Below, in pieces: positions 42,530-52,473 of a stretch of DNA of 64,000 nt. The position numbers and the translations under genes were made by a program. This DNA is from DCFW01 sp963790715. GTDB taxonomy: Bacteria > Bacteroidota > Bacteroidia > Bacteroidales > Bacteroidaceae. The stretch lies in the NCBI GenBank assembly GCA_963790715.1, contig CAWBPN010000006.1:1-64000 (forward strand), read 5' to 3'. Numbering within the stretch: the stretch's first letter is position 1; the number at the start of each line of letters is the position of its first letter. The notes beneath the pieces are model-generated. The model worked only from the letters and a program-made list of their open reading frames with translations. It had not been told where the DNA came from and searched no databases.

Positions 42530-45500
42530 TTAAATGTTATCGTTTTTTTCCTTAAGTTTCTTTTCCATGTATGCAGTAGGAGACATTCCGTACATCTGAT
42601 GGAATGTGGAAGAAAAATATGCAACACTGGTAAAGCCTGTCATTGCAGACACTTCGTTGATGTTATGATGTTTCTCGGATAGTAATGTCGCAGCTTGCCT
42701 CAAACGGATGTTACGAATGAAATCACGTGGCGACTGGTTAGTCAATTCTTTCATTTTACGATAAAGATGAACTCTGCTTATCCCGACTTCGGTGGAAATG
42801 AGGTCTACCGTAAGTTTAGGATTACCGATGTTTTCATTAATGACTTTCATCAGTCGCCGCATCAGCTTTTCATCAGGTGAATCCAATTCAACTTGTTGCA
42901 CCTTATCCGTTTGTTCTTGATTGCCTTCGAATATGTTACTTAATTGTTCCCGCTTCTTGATAAGGTTCTCTACCGTTTTAAGCAATATCTCTACGTTAAA
43001 CGGTTTAATGATATATGCATCAGCCCCTTCATACAAAGCTTCAAGATTATCCTCCTGAGTACTTTTGGCCGTAAGCAAAACCACAGGAATGGAATTAACG
43101 GTAACATTTTGCTTAATCTTGCGGCAAAGCGTCAAGCCATCCATTTCAGGCATCATTATGTCACTGATTACCAAATCGGGAACCTTTTTGAGTATCATGT
43201 CCAAGGCCTCTTTGCCATTATGGCTTTCAACGGTGTAGAATTCATTTTCAAGTTCATGGCAAATATATTTGCGCATCTCATCATCATCCTCAACCACCAT
43301 TATATAATGTTTGCTCTTTGTTGTCGTCTTATCATCACCCAAAGGCAAATCAACATCGGGAACATTAATGGGAATTGTAGTAGTTAAAAAAGATTCATCA
43401 GACTGCATTTCTTCAGGACGCAAATGTGCGCAGCCCAAAGGTAATCTAACAATAAATCGGCAGCCTGGCTCCGGAGTATTGTTTTCCACATTGATACTGC
43501 CATGATGCAACTCAACTAATGAGCGAGTCAAATGCAAACCTATACCTGTGCCGGCATGCGAACTGTTTACACTGTTGCTTATCTGATAAAAGCGTTCAAA
43601 AATATGTTTCATCTTTGCTTCCTCGATAGGTATACCATTGTCTGAAACAATGATCTCAACTTCGCGCCCTACAATGCTAAGACAAACATCTACTTTTCCA
43701 TGCTCTGGTGTGAATTTAAAAGCATTGGAAAGAAGATTAACTATAATCTTATCAAAATTTACCGGATCCACCCATAAATCCAATGATGGCATATCATGAT
43801 GAAACTGAAGGTTAATATCTTTATTTAGTACCTGCTGCTCAAAAGCTTCACACAAATCACTGATAAAAGAAACAATTTCAATTTTATGAAATGTAAGAGA
43901 CATCTGACCTTTATCTATCTTTCTCACATCCATCAACTGATTCACTAACTGTAAAATACGTTCGGCATTTCGATGAATAAGAGTGTAAATCTTCTGATTT
44001 GCCGAATTTTTATCTGACTTCATCAATTGATGCAATGGACTGAGGATAAGCGACATCGGTGTCCTAATTTCATGTGCTATATTAATAAGGAACTGCAATT
44101 TAGCTTCATTTATCTGCGAATTATGATGATGCTTTACCTGCATTAATGCAAAATAGAATATCCCTGTTATCATCAGGATATACAAGATGTAAGCCAACCA
44201 CGATTCATACCAAGGCGGAGAAATAATAATAGTTATTTCTTTCACGTCTGAATAAGCAGAATAATCACGTGCCTTAACCCGAAAATGATATTTACCGGGA
44301 GCCAAATCACTGAAAGAAACCTTGTTTATGCCCATGCGTAAACTTATCCATTGCCCATTGTTCATCGAATACATATATGATATACGTTCCGGATTGTAAA
44401 ACTCCATAGCCGAGAATTCAATACTGAACGAATTATCTTTGTAAGATAAACGAAACTTATCGGCATCATAAACATTTGTATCTATAATTTGCCTGTTACC
44501 TGATTTCATACCTTTAGTAACAGCTTTATCATGTATATAAAAATCAACGATGCGGATTTGGAGTTTTTTCACATACGCTTTAATTTGTAAAGGGTCAAAA
44601 TAAGTAATGCCGTTAATACCTCCATATATAAGAGTACCATTATTATCCTTGCAAGATGCACCTTTGTTAAATTCATTACCTTGCAACCCATCACCTGCAT
44701 AATAATTAATGCAAGTGCCAGTACGAGGATAGAAATGAGCTATTCCATAATCAGTGCTGACCCAAAGCGTATGTCTTTTATCTTCTTCAATAGAGCAAAT
44801 AGCATTGCTCGGTAATCCGTCCTTTGTGGTAAACAGTCTGTACTTACGGGTCTTTTCACTGAGCCAAATCAGCCCTTTGGAAGTACCGACCCAAATATCG
44901 CCCTTATAATCTTCATGCAATGCAAAGATATAATTAGTTGGGAACAGACGATTTGTCTTATAAGTAGAAACAAAATTCATTGTTTTAAGGTCAAGACAAC
45001 CCAACCCATCGTAAGTACCTATATATAATTTGTTATGGCTTGTATAGAGCAAAGATGAAATCCATCTGTTGTGTAATTTATTAATATATTCTCTGAATTC
45101 ATTTCCGTTATTGAATGTTGTCATGCGAATAGTCCGGTTTGTCTTTAAATCATGACAAAAAAGTCCTCCACCCAGCATACCAATCCATAGTCGGTGTTGG
45201 TTATCCTCGGCAAAACTTGAAAAGTATTTAGTTACATTCCCTTTTTGGTCAACTAATTTGAGATATTTACACTTACCGCTTTTAGGATCCATCATTGCAA
45301 CACCACTGAAAAAAGAACCGATCCATAAATGATGGAATGAATCTTCAAATATACCATTTACTCTTGACGAAACAGAAGAAGCTCCGGTATTTTTAAAATG
45401 TATTGAATTATTTAAATTATGACTCTTTAACTCATAAATTCCGTCATTTGCAGCCCCCAGCCATAAATTACCGACATGATCCTTGCATACTGATATTATA

Positions 45501-46549
45501 CTGTTAGAGCCTATTATACTCTTAGTTAATGATTTATATCCTATATATTGAAATTGATTCGTAACAGCAGGTAATAACATCACACCCTTGGATTTAATAC
45601 CTATCCATAGATCACCACTATGATCTCTTAATATTGTTGATATATCAGAATTATTAAAATTAAAAGAATTTGATTGAAAAATTCCATCTTCTATTTTACC
45701 TGTACCTTTATCATATACCTTAATACCATGGCCGGTAGTACCTAAATACAACTCATTAATATTAAAAGGATAAAGCGTGTTTATGGGCAAATTAATGAAC
45801 GAGCAATCCTGTATTTTATAAAAATCGTTGCAAGCAATGTTATACATATATAATCCATCTGAACTACAGGCATATATACAACCTTGCCCATCTTGGCACA
45901 ATTGAGTAATATCTTCCCATGCATCTTTACCGCTGATAAAATAAGCCTGCATGCGATTTGTGGTATGATTCAATTGAAATAATCCTTTACTGTCAGTGGC
46001 TATCCATAAATTCTGCGCTTTATCTTCAAATAAATATTCTATGAAAAGAGTTGGGATGGGTAATTTAGATTGTATGGCTATAGGAAAATTACCGCTAAAA
46101 TGAATAATAAATATACCATGTCCTGAAGTACCTACAAGAAGTTCACCGTTTCGCCGCTGAATAATCGATTTTATTCTGGCATGCATATTATTGCCATTAC
46201 TGTAACACAAACGAATTTCTGTAAACTTATCTGTTGCAGCATCGTAATATTGAAGTCCGCATGAAGTACCGACAAGCAAATGTCCTTGATTATCGGAATA
46301 AAGAGCATAAACACAATTATCCAATAAAGTATTGCGGTTACTTTCATCATGTTTATATATAGTAAATTTTGCTCCATCATATTTGTCAAGGCCATCTTCG
46401 GTAGCTATCCATATAACTCCGGTATGATCCTGATATATGGCATTGACGTTGCTGTTTGACAGTTCTTTATCTACAGTAAATAATCTACCAGACTGGCCAA
46501 AAGCACATAAAGATAAAAGTGACAAAAGTGCAAAGAATATGTGTTTCAT
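42530..46549 (-). CDS. Hybrid two-component system regulator (HTCS)
   Basis: A 1,339-residue one-protein sensor-regulator that controls carbohydrate loci in Bacteroidota. It has a signal peptide (about 1-20), a periplasmic double beta-propeller of Reg_prop repeats (about 25-680, with many I-W-I/V-G-T-x-x-G-L motifs) and a YYY domain (about 700-775). A membrane helix (about 782-805) leads to HisKA (HEIRTPMSLILSPLHQL, phospho-acceptor His near 826) and the ATPase domain (about 930-1,045). The receiver has SDIMMPEMDGL (Asp near 1,130), and a C-terminal AraC domain (about 1,235-1,335) follows. It is divergent from the GH115-SusCD genes and probably activates them on xylan-derived oligosaccharides. 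Confidence 0.95.
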   Translation of the reverse strand: MKHIFFALLSLLSLCAFGQSGRLFTVDKELSNSNVNAIYQDHTGVIWIATEDGLDKYDGAKFTIYKHDESNRNTLLDNCVYALYSDNQGHLLVGTSCGLQYYDAATDKFTEIRLCYSNGNNMHARIKSIIQRRNGELLVGTSGHGIFIIHFSGNFPIAIQSKLPIPTLFIEYLFEDKAQNLWIATDSKGLFQLNHTTNRMQAYFISGKDAWEDITQLCQDGQGCIYACSSDGLYMYNIACNDFYKIQDCSFINLPINTLYPFNINELYLGTTGHGIKVYDKGTGKIEDGIFQSNSFNFNNSDISTILRDHSGDLWIGIKSKGVMLLPAVTNQFQYIGYKSLTKSIIGSNSIISVCKDHVGNLWLGAANDGIYELKSHNLNNSIHFKNTGASSVSSRVNGIFEDSFHHLWIGSFFSGVAMMDPKSGKCKYLKLVDQKGNVTKYFSSFAEDNQHRLWIGMLGGGLFCHDLKTNRTIRMTTFNNGNEFREYINKLHNRWISSLLYTSHNKLYIGTYDGLGCLDLKTMNFVSTYKTNRLFPTNYIFALHEDYKGDIWVGTSKGLIWLSEKTRKYRLFTTKDGLPSNAICSIEEDKRHTLWVSTDYGIAHFYPRTGTCINYYAGDGLQGNEFNKGASCKDNNGTLIYGGINGITYFDPLQIKAYVKKLQIRIVDFYIHDKAVTKGMKSGNRQIIDTNVYDADKFRLSYKDNSFSIEFSAMEFYNPERISYMYSMNNGQWISLRMGINKVSFSDLAPGKYHFRVKARDYSAYSDVKEITIIISPPWYESWLAYILYILMITGIFYFALMQVKHHHNSQINEAKLQFLINIAHEIRTPMSLILSPLHQLMKSDKNSANQKIYTLIHRNAERILQLVNQLMDVRKIDKGQMSLTFHKIEIVSFISDLCEAFEQQVLNKDINLQFHHDMPSLDLWVDPVNFDKIIVNLLSNAFKFTPEHGKVDVCLSIVGREVEIIVSDNGIPIEEAKMKHIFERFYQISNSVNSSHAGTGIGLHLTRSLVELHHGSINVENNTPEPGCRFIVRLPLGCAHLRPEEMQSDESFLTTTIPINVPDVDLPLGDDKTTTKSKHYIMVVEDDDEMRKYICHELENEFYTVESHNGKEALDMILKKVPDLVISDIMMPEMDGLTLCRKIKQNVTVNSIPVVLLTAKSTQEDNLEALYEGADAYIIKPFNVEILLKTVENLIKKREQLSNIFEGNQEQTDKVQQVELDSPDEKLMRRLMKVINENIGNPKLTVDLISTEVGISRVHLYRKMKELTNQSPRDFIRNIRLRQAATLLSEKHHNINEVSAMTGFTSVAYFSSTFHQMYGMSPTAYMEKKLKEKNDNI

Positions 46550-46574
46550 TATGTATCGCTTAATTAATGCAAAG

Positions 46575-46582
46575 CAAATGTA
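46575..46582 (-). promoter_or_regulatory. -7 element of the HTCS gene
   Basis: TACATTTG on the minus strand fits TAnnTTTG. No TTG is found at the usual 19-bp spacing. Confidence 0.4.
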
Positions 46583-46628
46583 TGAAAAAAAATGATATTT
46601 TCATTACTTAGAGCAAAGATGAAATGTA

Positions 46629-46685
46629 ATCTAAAAATAATGTAACATTAATATAAACCTTTAACGACTAAGAACTTTACCTTTG
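46629..46685 (+). promoter_or_regulatory. Putative HTCS operator and -7 element upstream of GH115
   Basis: The motif ATCTAAAAATAATGTAACA (46,629-46,647, extending TTAA) lies 49 bp before TACCTTTG (46,678-46,685). The same motif, with three transitions, lies 49 bp before the -7 element of the SusC gene. No TTG is present at -33, which fits activator dependence. Confidence 0.7.
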
Positions 46686-46708
46686 TGAGTTTAAAAAAAT
46701 TTTATACA

Positions 46709-49216
46709 ATGAGAAATATACTGACTTTATGCTTATTATTTTTGAGCATACTAAAAATATCTGCATGTGAACAATTCGTCACATTCAATCCTCAAGATTT
46801 TGTATGGATTGACAAACAAAAAGCGGCTCCTATTTTAATAGACCAAAATGAAGATAAAGGAGTACTTAGAGCCGTAAATAACTTACAAAACGACGCATGG
46901 AAAGTTACAGGCGTAAAACCTGACGTTTGCTTCAGTCAATGTCAACATAAGGTAATAATTATAGGTTCAATTGAAAATAGCCTGTGGATTAAGCAACTAA
47001 TAAAGAAAGGCTTAATAGACAAAAACGCATTGCAGGGGAAATGCGAAAAGTATATCATACAAACCATAAAAAAGCCGACTGATAGTATTGATGAGGCTGT
47101 GGTGATTGCAGGGAGTGACAAACGTGGTACTATTTACGGTATATACGAGCTATCATCTCAAATGGGAGTATCACCGTGGTATTATTGGGCAGACGTCCCA
47201 GTAAAAAAGCACGAAACCATCAACATAAAACCAGGGCAATTTACTGATGGTGAACCGGCTGTAACATATAGAGGAATATTTCTCAATGACGAATATCCGG
47301 CATTAGGAGGATGGGCGAATGAAAAATTCGGAGGATTCAACAGTAAGTTCTACGAAAAAGTATTTGAATTGATACTGCGCCTAAAAGGTAATTTCATGTG
47401 GCCTGCGATGTGGAATAATGCTTTCTATGATGATGATCCGCAAAATGGAGTATTAGCAGACGAAATGGGCATAATCATTGGCACTTCACACCACGAGCCT
47501 ATGGGAGAAAACCAACAGGATTGGAAACGGAGAGGAACTGGAGCGTGGAACTATGCAACTAATAAAAAGGTTTTGCAAAAATTTTGGAGAAGCGGTATAG
47601 AACGTTGCAAAAATTGGGAAAAAGTCATAACAGTAGGAATGCGTGGTGATGGCGATGAACCAATGAGTAAAAACAACAATATATCATTACTTGAAAACAT
47701 AATAAAAGACCAACGTGCTATCATTGCAAATGTAACAGGTAAAAAAGCTTCGGAAACACCTCAAGTATGGGCATTATACAAAGAGGTGGAAGACTATTAT
47801 GACAAAGGGATGCGTGTGCCTGATGACGTAACATTATTATTATGCGACGACAACTGGGGAAATGTACGTAGGTTGCCAGATTTAAATGCCAAACCTAGAA
47901 AAGGAGGATACGGCATGTATTATCACTTCGATTACGTTGGTGCTCCAAGAAATTCAAATTGGTTAAACGTAACTCAGATACAACGCGTTTGGGAACAGAT
48001 GAATCTAACTTATGAACACAATGTGCGCAAACTATGGATTGTAAATGTAGGAGATCTTAAGCCGATGGAATATCCTATTCAATTTTTCATGGATATGGCA
48101 TGGAATCCAAAGCAGTTCAATGAAAATAACCTTACACAACATACAGAGAACTTCTGTAGGCAACAATTCGGTGAACAATATGCAAAAGAATCAGCACGAC
48201 TAATCGACACATATAATAAATATAGCAGAAGAGTAACGCCGGAACTGCTTAACTCCAAAACTTACAGTCTGGAAAATTATAACGAATGGGAACATGCCGT
48301 GAATAAATATAAAGAACTTGACAATGACGCCCTACGTCTTTATTACATAATGCCTGATAATTATCGCGATGCTTTCGACCAATTGGTTTTATTCCCAATT
48401 CAGGCATGTTCAAACTTATACGAAATGTATTACGCACAAGCTATGAACCAATCATTAGCTGCAAAGAACAATATACAAGCTAATATATGGGGAGACAAAG
48501 TGCGTCAGTGCTTCAAACAAGATTCACTGTTGACATACCATTATAATAAGGTGATGTCAGGTGGAAAATGGAATCACATGATGGATCAACCACATATAGG
48601 TTATTTTGCATGGTTCGACCCGAGATCAAACATAATGCCAAGAATATACAATGTAAAATCACAGAATGACACAACATCGGAATATATATTTAATGAAAAA
48701 GACGGATATATATCAATGGAAGCCGAACATTACACGGAAAGGATTGATGGTAAGAATGCACACTGGATTATTATTCCCGGACTAGGACGCACTCTTTCAG
48801 GAGTAACCACATCACCGTGTACTGAAACTCCAGACAATAATATGTGCTTGAAATATAAATTCACGACCGACAAAACTGGCCTTTTCACAGCAAATCTTCG
48901 TTTTTGTGCTACACTTAACTTTAATGATTACAAAGGGTTGCGTTATGCTATAAAAGTAGATGATGAAAAAGAGCAAGTAATAAATATAAATAAGGATTAT
49001 CGCGGCGAGCTTGGTAAGTGGCAGGCTGATCAGGTTATTGACGTACAAACGCGGCACAATATAAATAATAGACGAATTCACACATTGACTATAAGATATT
49101 TAGACCCAGCTTTAGTTCTACAAAAAATAATGATTGATTTCGGTGGAATGAAACATTCATTTTTAGGTCCACCCGAGAGCAAAAGGACTATTGCGAATAA
49201 AAATATCATACATTAG
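46709..49216 (+). CDS. GH115 xylan alpha-1,2-glucuronidase
   Basis: An 835-residue secreted enzyme from the ATG at 46,709 (MRNILTLCLLFLSIL, signal peptide); an in-frame GTG at 46,685 overlaps the -7 element and is rejected. Family hallmarks are YELSSQMGVSPWYYWADVPV (about 147-166), LRLKGNFMWPAMWNNAFYDDDP (about 228-249), GTSHHEPMGENQQDW and KLWIVNVGDLKPMEYP. The C-terminal part is a beta-rich accessory domain (about 680-835). GH115 enzymes remove glucuronic or 4-O-methyl-glucuronic acid side chains from xylan. It lies between the HTCS and SusCD genes, which identifies locus 2 as a glucuronoxylan-type locus. Confidence 0.93.
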   Translation: MRNILTLCLLFLSILKISACEQFVTFNPQDFVWIDKQKAAPILIDQNEDKGVLRAVNNLQNDAWKVTGVKPDVCFSQCQHKVIIIGSIENSLWIKQLIKKGLIDKNALQGKCEKYIIQTIKKPTDSIDEAVVIAGSDKRGTIYGIYELSSQMGVSPWYYWADVPVKKHETINIKPGQFTDGEPAVTYRGIFLNDEYPALGGWANEKFGGFNSKFYEKVFELILRLKGNFMWPAMWNNAFYDDDPQNGVLADEMGIIIGTSHHEPMGENQQDWKRRGTGAWNYATNKKVLQKFWRSGIERCKNWEKVITVGMRGDGDEPMSKNNNISLLENIIKDQRAIIANVTGKKASETPQVWALYKEVEDYYDKGMRVPDDVTLLLCDDNWGNVRRLPDLNAKPRKGGYGMYYHFDYVGAPRNSNWLNVTQIQRVWEQMNLTYEHNVRKLWIVNVGDLKPMEYPIQFFMDMAWNPKQFNENNLTQHTENFCRQQFGEQYAKESARLIDTYNKYSRRVTPELLNSKTYSLENYNEWEHAVNKYKELDNDALRLYYIMPDNYRDAFDQLVLFPIQACSNLYEMYYAQAMNQSLAAKNNIQANIWGDKVRQCFKQDSLLTYHYNKVMSGGKWNHMMDQPHIGYFAWFDPRSNIMPRIYNVKSQNDTTSEYIFNEKDGYISMEAEHYTERIDGKNAHWIIIPGLGRTLSGVTTSPCTETPDNNMCLKYKFTTDKTGLFTANLRFCATLNFNDYKGLRYAIKVDDEKEQVININKDYRGELGKWQADQVIDVQTRHNINNRRIHTLTIRYLDPALVLQKIMIDFGGMKHSFLGPPESKRTIANKNIIH

Positions 49217-49285
49217 ATACTTATTATTTCTTCACTCACATAGATAAATTAAAGATATATATGGCGAAATAAACTATGTAACGTC

Positions 49286-49342
49286 ATCTAAAAACAATGC
49301 AACACTAAAATTTTCTTTAATTATTCGTATAGGCTACATTTG
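49286..49342 (+). promoter_or_regulatory. Putative HTCS operator and -7 element upstream of SusC
   Basis: ATCTAAAAACAATGCAACA at 49,286-49,304, extending CTAA, then TACATTTG at 49,335-49,342. The spacing from motif to -7 is 49 bp, identical to the GH115 site. The SusC ATG lies 46 bp downstream. Confidence 0.7.
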
Positions 49343-49387
49343 CCAAAATGAAAAACATTATTAACTAATATTTAATTTAGATGTAAC

Positions 49388-52300
49388 ATGGAAAATTGTA
49401 ATGTGAAAAACAGCAATCCCTTTTACAAGATGTTATTTTTTGTACTGATTTTCGCTCTCATACCTCTATGGGCAGCAGCACAAAACACATTTATAAAAGG
49501 TGTGGTAAAAGATGAAAGTGGTCAGCCGATTATCGGTGTCAACGTGCAAGAAGACGGAACAACCAACGGAACCGTTACGGGAATGGACGGTAGCTATGAA
49601 CTAAAAGTTCCTGCTATGGGGAAATTAAAAGTATCATTTATAGGATACATCTCTCAAACAGTAAATGTAATGTCACGGTCAATAATTAATATTACATTGA
49701 AAGAAGAGTCAAAAGAATTAAATGAAGTAGTTGTCATTGGCTACGGTACACAACGCAAGGAAGCCGTTACCGGATCTGTGGCATCCATTAAAGGAAATGT
49801 AATTAATGAAGTTCCCGCCATGGATGTATCATCAGCATTACAAGGCCGAGTAGCCGGTGTGGAAATGACCCAGGTAGATTCAAAACCTGGTGCAACAATG
49901 CAAATCCGCATTCGTGGTGTTCGTTCATTAAATGCAAGCAATGATCCATTGATCGTACTTGACGGAATTCCTTTTGCCGGATCAATCAGTGATATAGATC
50001 CGAACAACATTAAGACCTTGGATATATTGAAAGATGCATCAGCCACTGCAATCTATGGTTCTCGTGGCGCCAACGGTGTAATATTAATTTCAACAAACAA
50101 AGGACAAAAGGAACAAAAGGCTCAAGTGACTTATAATATGTACGTTGGTTTAAAAACGTTGTTTGCTAAATACCCAATGATGAATGGACCTGAATTTGTA
50201 AAACTTCGTAAATACGCTAATTTATATACACAAAATGGAACTGACGAAGATAATAGTGTGAATACCGATTGGCAAGATTTAATGTATAAAAACAGCATGG
50301 TTACCAACCATGATTTAAATGTTACAGGCGGTACAGAAACAGGTAACTATAATTTTGGAGTTGCATATTATAAAGATAATTCATTAATGCCAAAGCAAAA
50401 CTATAGCCGCGTTTCAATGCATGCGTCTCTTGACCAAAAAATCGGAGAATATTTTACATTGGGATTTTCTTCTCAAAGTAATTATGGCGTAACAAATGGT
50501 GGGAATTTAGGATTATATAACACATTAAGTACAACGCCTATCGTTAATCCGTACAATAAAGATGGAAGTTGGAAACAAGTTATACACATGTCGGCAGATG
50601 ATCAGTGGGTTTCATCAAGATATACAATTGATCACTTAGGTGATAAATGGAAAGATCAAGATAAAGCATACGGTACTTACAACTCTTTTTACGGAGAAGT
50701 AAAGATTCCTTGGATAGATGGTTTAAAATATCGTTTAAATGTAGGCTTAAACTATCGTCAGGTTAATACCGGTAGCTATACAGGTGAAGGAGTTTTTAGT
50801 TCAACTCCGTCAACCCCATCTTCTGCTGAAATCACAAATGAACATACTACGGATTGGACTGTAGAGAATTTGTTGACATACGATCACTCGTTCGGTAAAC
50901 ATAAAATTAGTGCTGTTGGTTTGTATTCTACCGAGCAGACACAATATAATAAATCAGACATTTCCGCGCTTAATATACCTGATGATGCTTTACAATATTA
51001 TAATTTAGGAGATGCAACAGGTACAATAACCGTTGATCCTGGAAATCAAAAATACTATAAAGCTGGATTGATGTCATATATGGGTAGAGTTATGTATTCA
51101 TACAATGATCGTTACATGCTCTCTGCAGCTATCCGTTCAGATGGTTCATCAAGATTAGCAAAGGGGCATAAATGGCATACTTATCCTGCCGTTTCTGCCG
51201 GCTGGAATATTTCAAAAGAATCTTTCATGCAAGATCTAAAATGGTTAGATAATTTGAAATTAAGAGTAGGATATGGTGAAACATCAAACCAAGCAGTTTC
51301 TCCTTATTCAACACTTGGATTATTGTCAACACGTCCTTACAATTTTGGGACAACGGATGCCGTAGGTTACTATGTATCTAGTCTTCCTAATCCAAAATTG
51401 GGCTGGGAATATTCACAAACATGGAATTATGGTATTGATTTTTCAGTACTTAACGGCAGACTTTCGGGTACGCTCGAATATTATCAACAAAAGACTAGGA
51501 ATTTATTGATGAGCGTTAACCTTCCTGCAACTGGAGGTGTAAGCAGCTATATGGCAAATATCGGTAAGACCGAAAATAAAGGATTCGAACTAACTTTAAA
51601 CGGAACCATTTTAGACAATTATAACGGATTTACATGGAATGTAGGTCTTAATCTTTATCAAGATAAAAACAAACTAACTCAATTGGCGTCAGGCGAAACT
51701 CGCGATGAAAGCAACTGGTGGTTTGTCGGTCATCCAATAAATGTTATTTATGATTATCAAAAGATTGGATTGTGGCAAAAGAATGATCCTAATATGAATA
51801 TCTTGGAACCAGGTGGAAATGCAGGCATGATCAAAGTCAAATACACCGGTGGCTACAATGCAAATGGAACACCTGCTCGTGCAATTGGCCCTGATGATAG
51901 ACAAATCAGAAAAGTTGACCCAGATTGGGAAGGAGGCTTCAATACTTACATTTCTTATAAAGGTTTTGATTTAAGTGTAATTGGAGCATTCAAGCATGGA
52001 GGCACATTAATTAGTACACTTTACAGTTCATCGGGGTATTTGAATATGATGAGCGGACGTAGGAACAATGTCAAAGTTGATTATTGGACAGAAGACAACA
52101 CAAATGCTAAATACCCGAAACCGGGTGGCATAATGAGCAGTGATAATCCTAAATATGGTACTACTTTAGGATACTTTAGCGGATCATATTGCAAAATACG
52201 TACTATCACATTAGGATACAACTTTCCACAAGCTTTCTTTAAGAATATCGGAATAAGTAAAATACGCCTATATTGTACCGTTCAAAATCCTTTTGTGTTC

Positions 52301-52462
52301 TGGTCTCCCTATAAAAAACAATCAGGAATGGATCCTGAGACAAACTCTTATGGAGATGAAAATCAAGCAGTAACATCCGTATATCAAACACGCCTTGCTG
52401 TAATAGGTACCAATGCTCCTAATACACGGAATTATCTAATGGGACTAAATATAACATTTTAA
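49388..52462 (+). CDS. SusC-family TonB-dependent outer-membrane transporter
   Basis: A complete 1,024-residue SusC. It has a signal peptide (about 15-34), a carboxypeptidase-regulatory-like domain (about 37-110, GVVKDESGQPIIGVNVQEDG), the hallmark LNEVVVIGYGTQRKEAV (about 113-129), the plug domain (with ATAIYGSRGANGVILIST) and a 22-strand barrel ending LNITF. It imports xylan-type oligosaccharides with the SusD encoded 11 bp later. It has its own HTCS-type operator. Confidence 0.97.
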   Translation: MENCNVKNSNPFYKMLFFVLIFALIPLWAAAQNTFIKGVVKDESGQPIIGVNVQEDGTTNGTVTGMDGSYELKVPAMGKLKVSFIGYISQTVNVMSRSIINITLKEESKELNEVVVIGYGTQRKEAVTGSVASIKGNVINEVPAMDVSSALQGRVAGVEMTQVDSKPGATMQIRIRGVRSLNASNDPLIVLDGIPFAGSISDIDPNNIKTLDILKDASATAIYGSRGANGVILISTNKGQKEQKAQVTYNMYVGLKTLFAKYPMMNGPEFVKLRKYANLYTQNGTDEDNSVNTDWQDLMYKNSMVTNHDLNVTGGTETGNYNFGVAYYKDNSLMPKQNYSRVSMHASLDQKIGEYFTLGFSSQSNYGVTNGGNLGLYNTLSTTPIVNPYNKDGSWKQVIHMSADDQWVSSRYTIDHLGDKWKDQDKAYGTYNSFYGEVKIPWIDGLKYRLNVGLNYRQVNTGSYTGEGVFSSTPSTPSSAEITNEHTTDWTVENLLTYDHSFGKHKISAVGLYSTEQTQYNKSDISALNIPDDALQYYNLGDATGTITVDPGNQKYYKAGLMSYMGRVMYSYNDRYMLSAAIRSDGSSRLAKGHKWHTYPAVSAGWNISKESFMQDLKWLDNLKLRVGYGETSNQAVSPYSTLGLLSTRPYNFGTTDAVGYYVSSLPNPKLGWEYSQTWNYGIDFSVLNGRLSGTLEYYQQKTRNLLMSVNLPATGGVSSYMANIGKTENKGFELTLNGTILDNYNGFTWNVGLNLYQDKNKLTQLASGETRDESNWWFVGHPINVIYDYQKIGLWQKNDPNMNILEPGGNAGMIKVKYTGGYNANGTPARAIGPDDRQIRKVDPDWEGGFNTYISYKGFDLSVIGAFKHGGTLISTLYSSSGYLNMMSGRRNNVKVDYWTEDNTNAKYPKPGGIMSSDNPKYGTTLGYFSGSYCKIRTITLGYNFPQAFFKNIGISKIRLYCTVQNPFVFWSPYKKQSGMDPETNSYGDENQAVTSVYQTRLAVIGTNAPNTRNYLMGLNITF

Positions 52463-52473
52463 AAAGTAGAAAA

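Noticed and set aside
46625..46646. Pho box upstream of GH115 (TGTAAT and TGTAAC)
   Set aside because: The two hexamers are 16 bp apart, not 11, and there is no third copy. They overlap the candidate HTCS operator instead.
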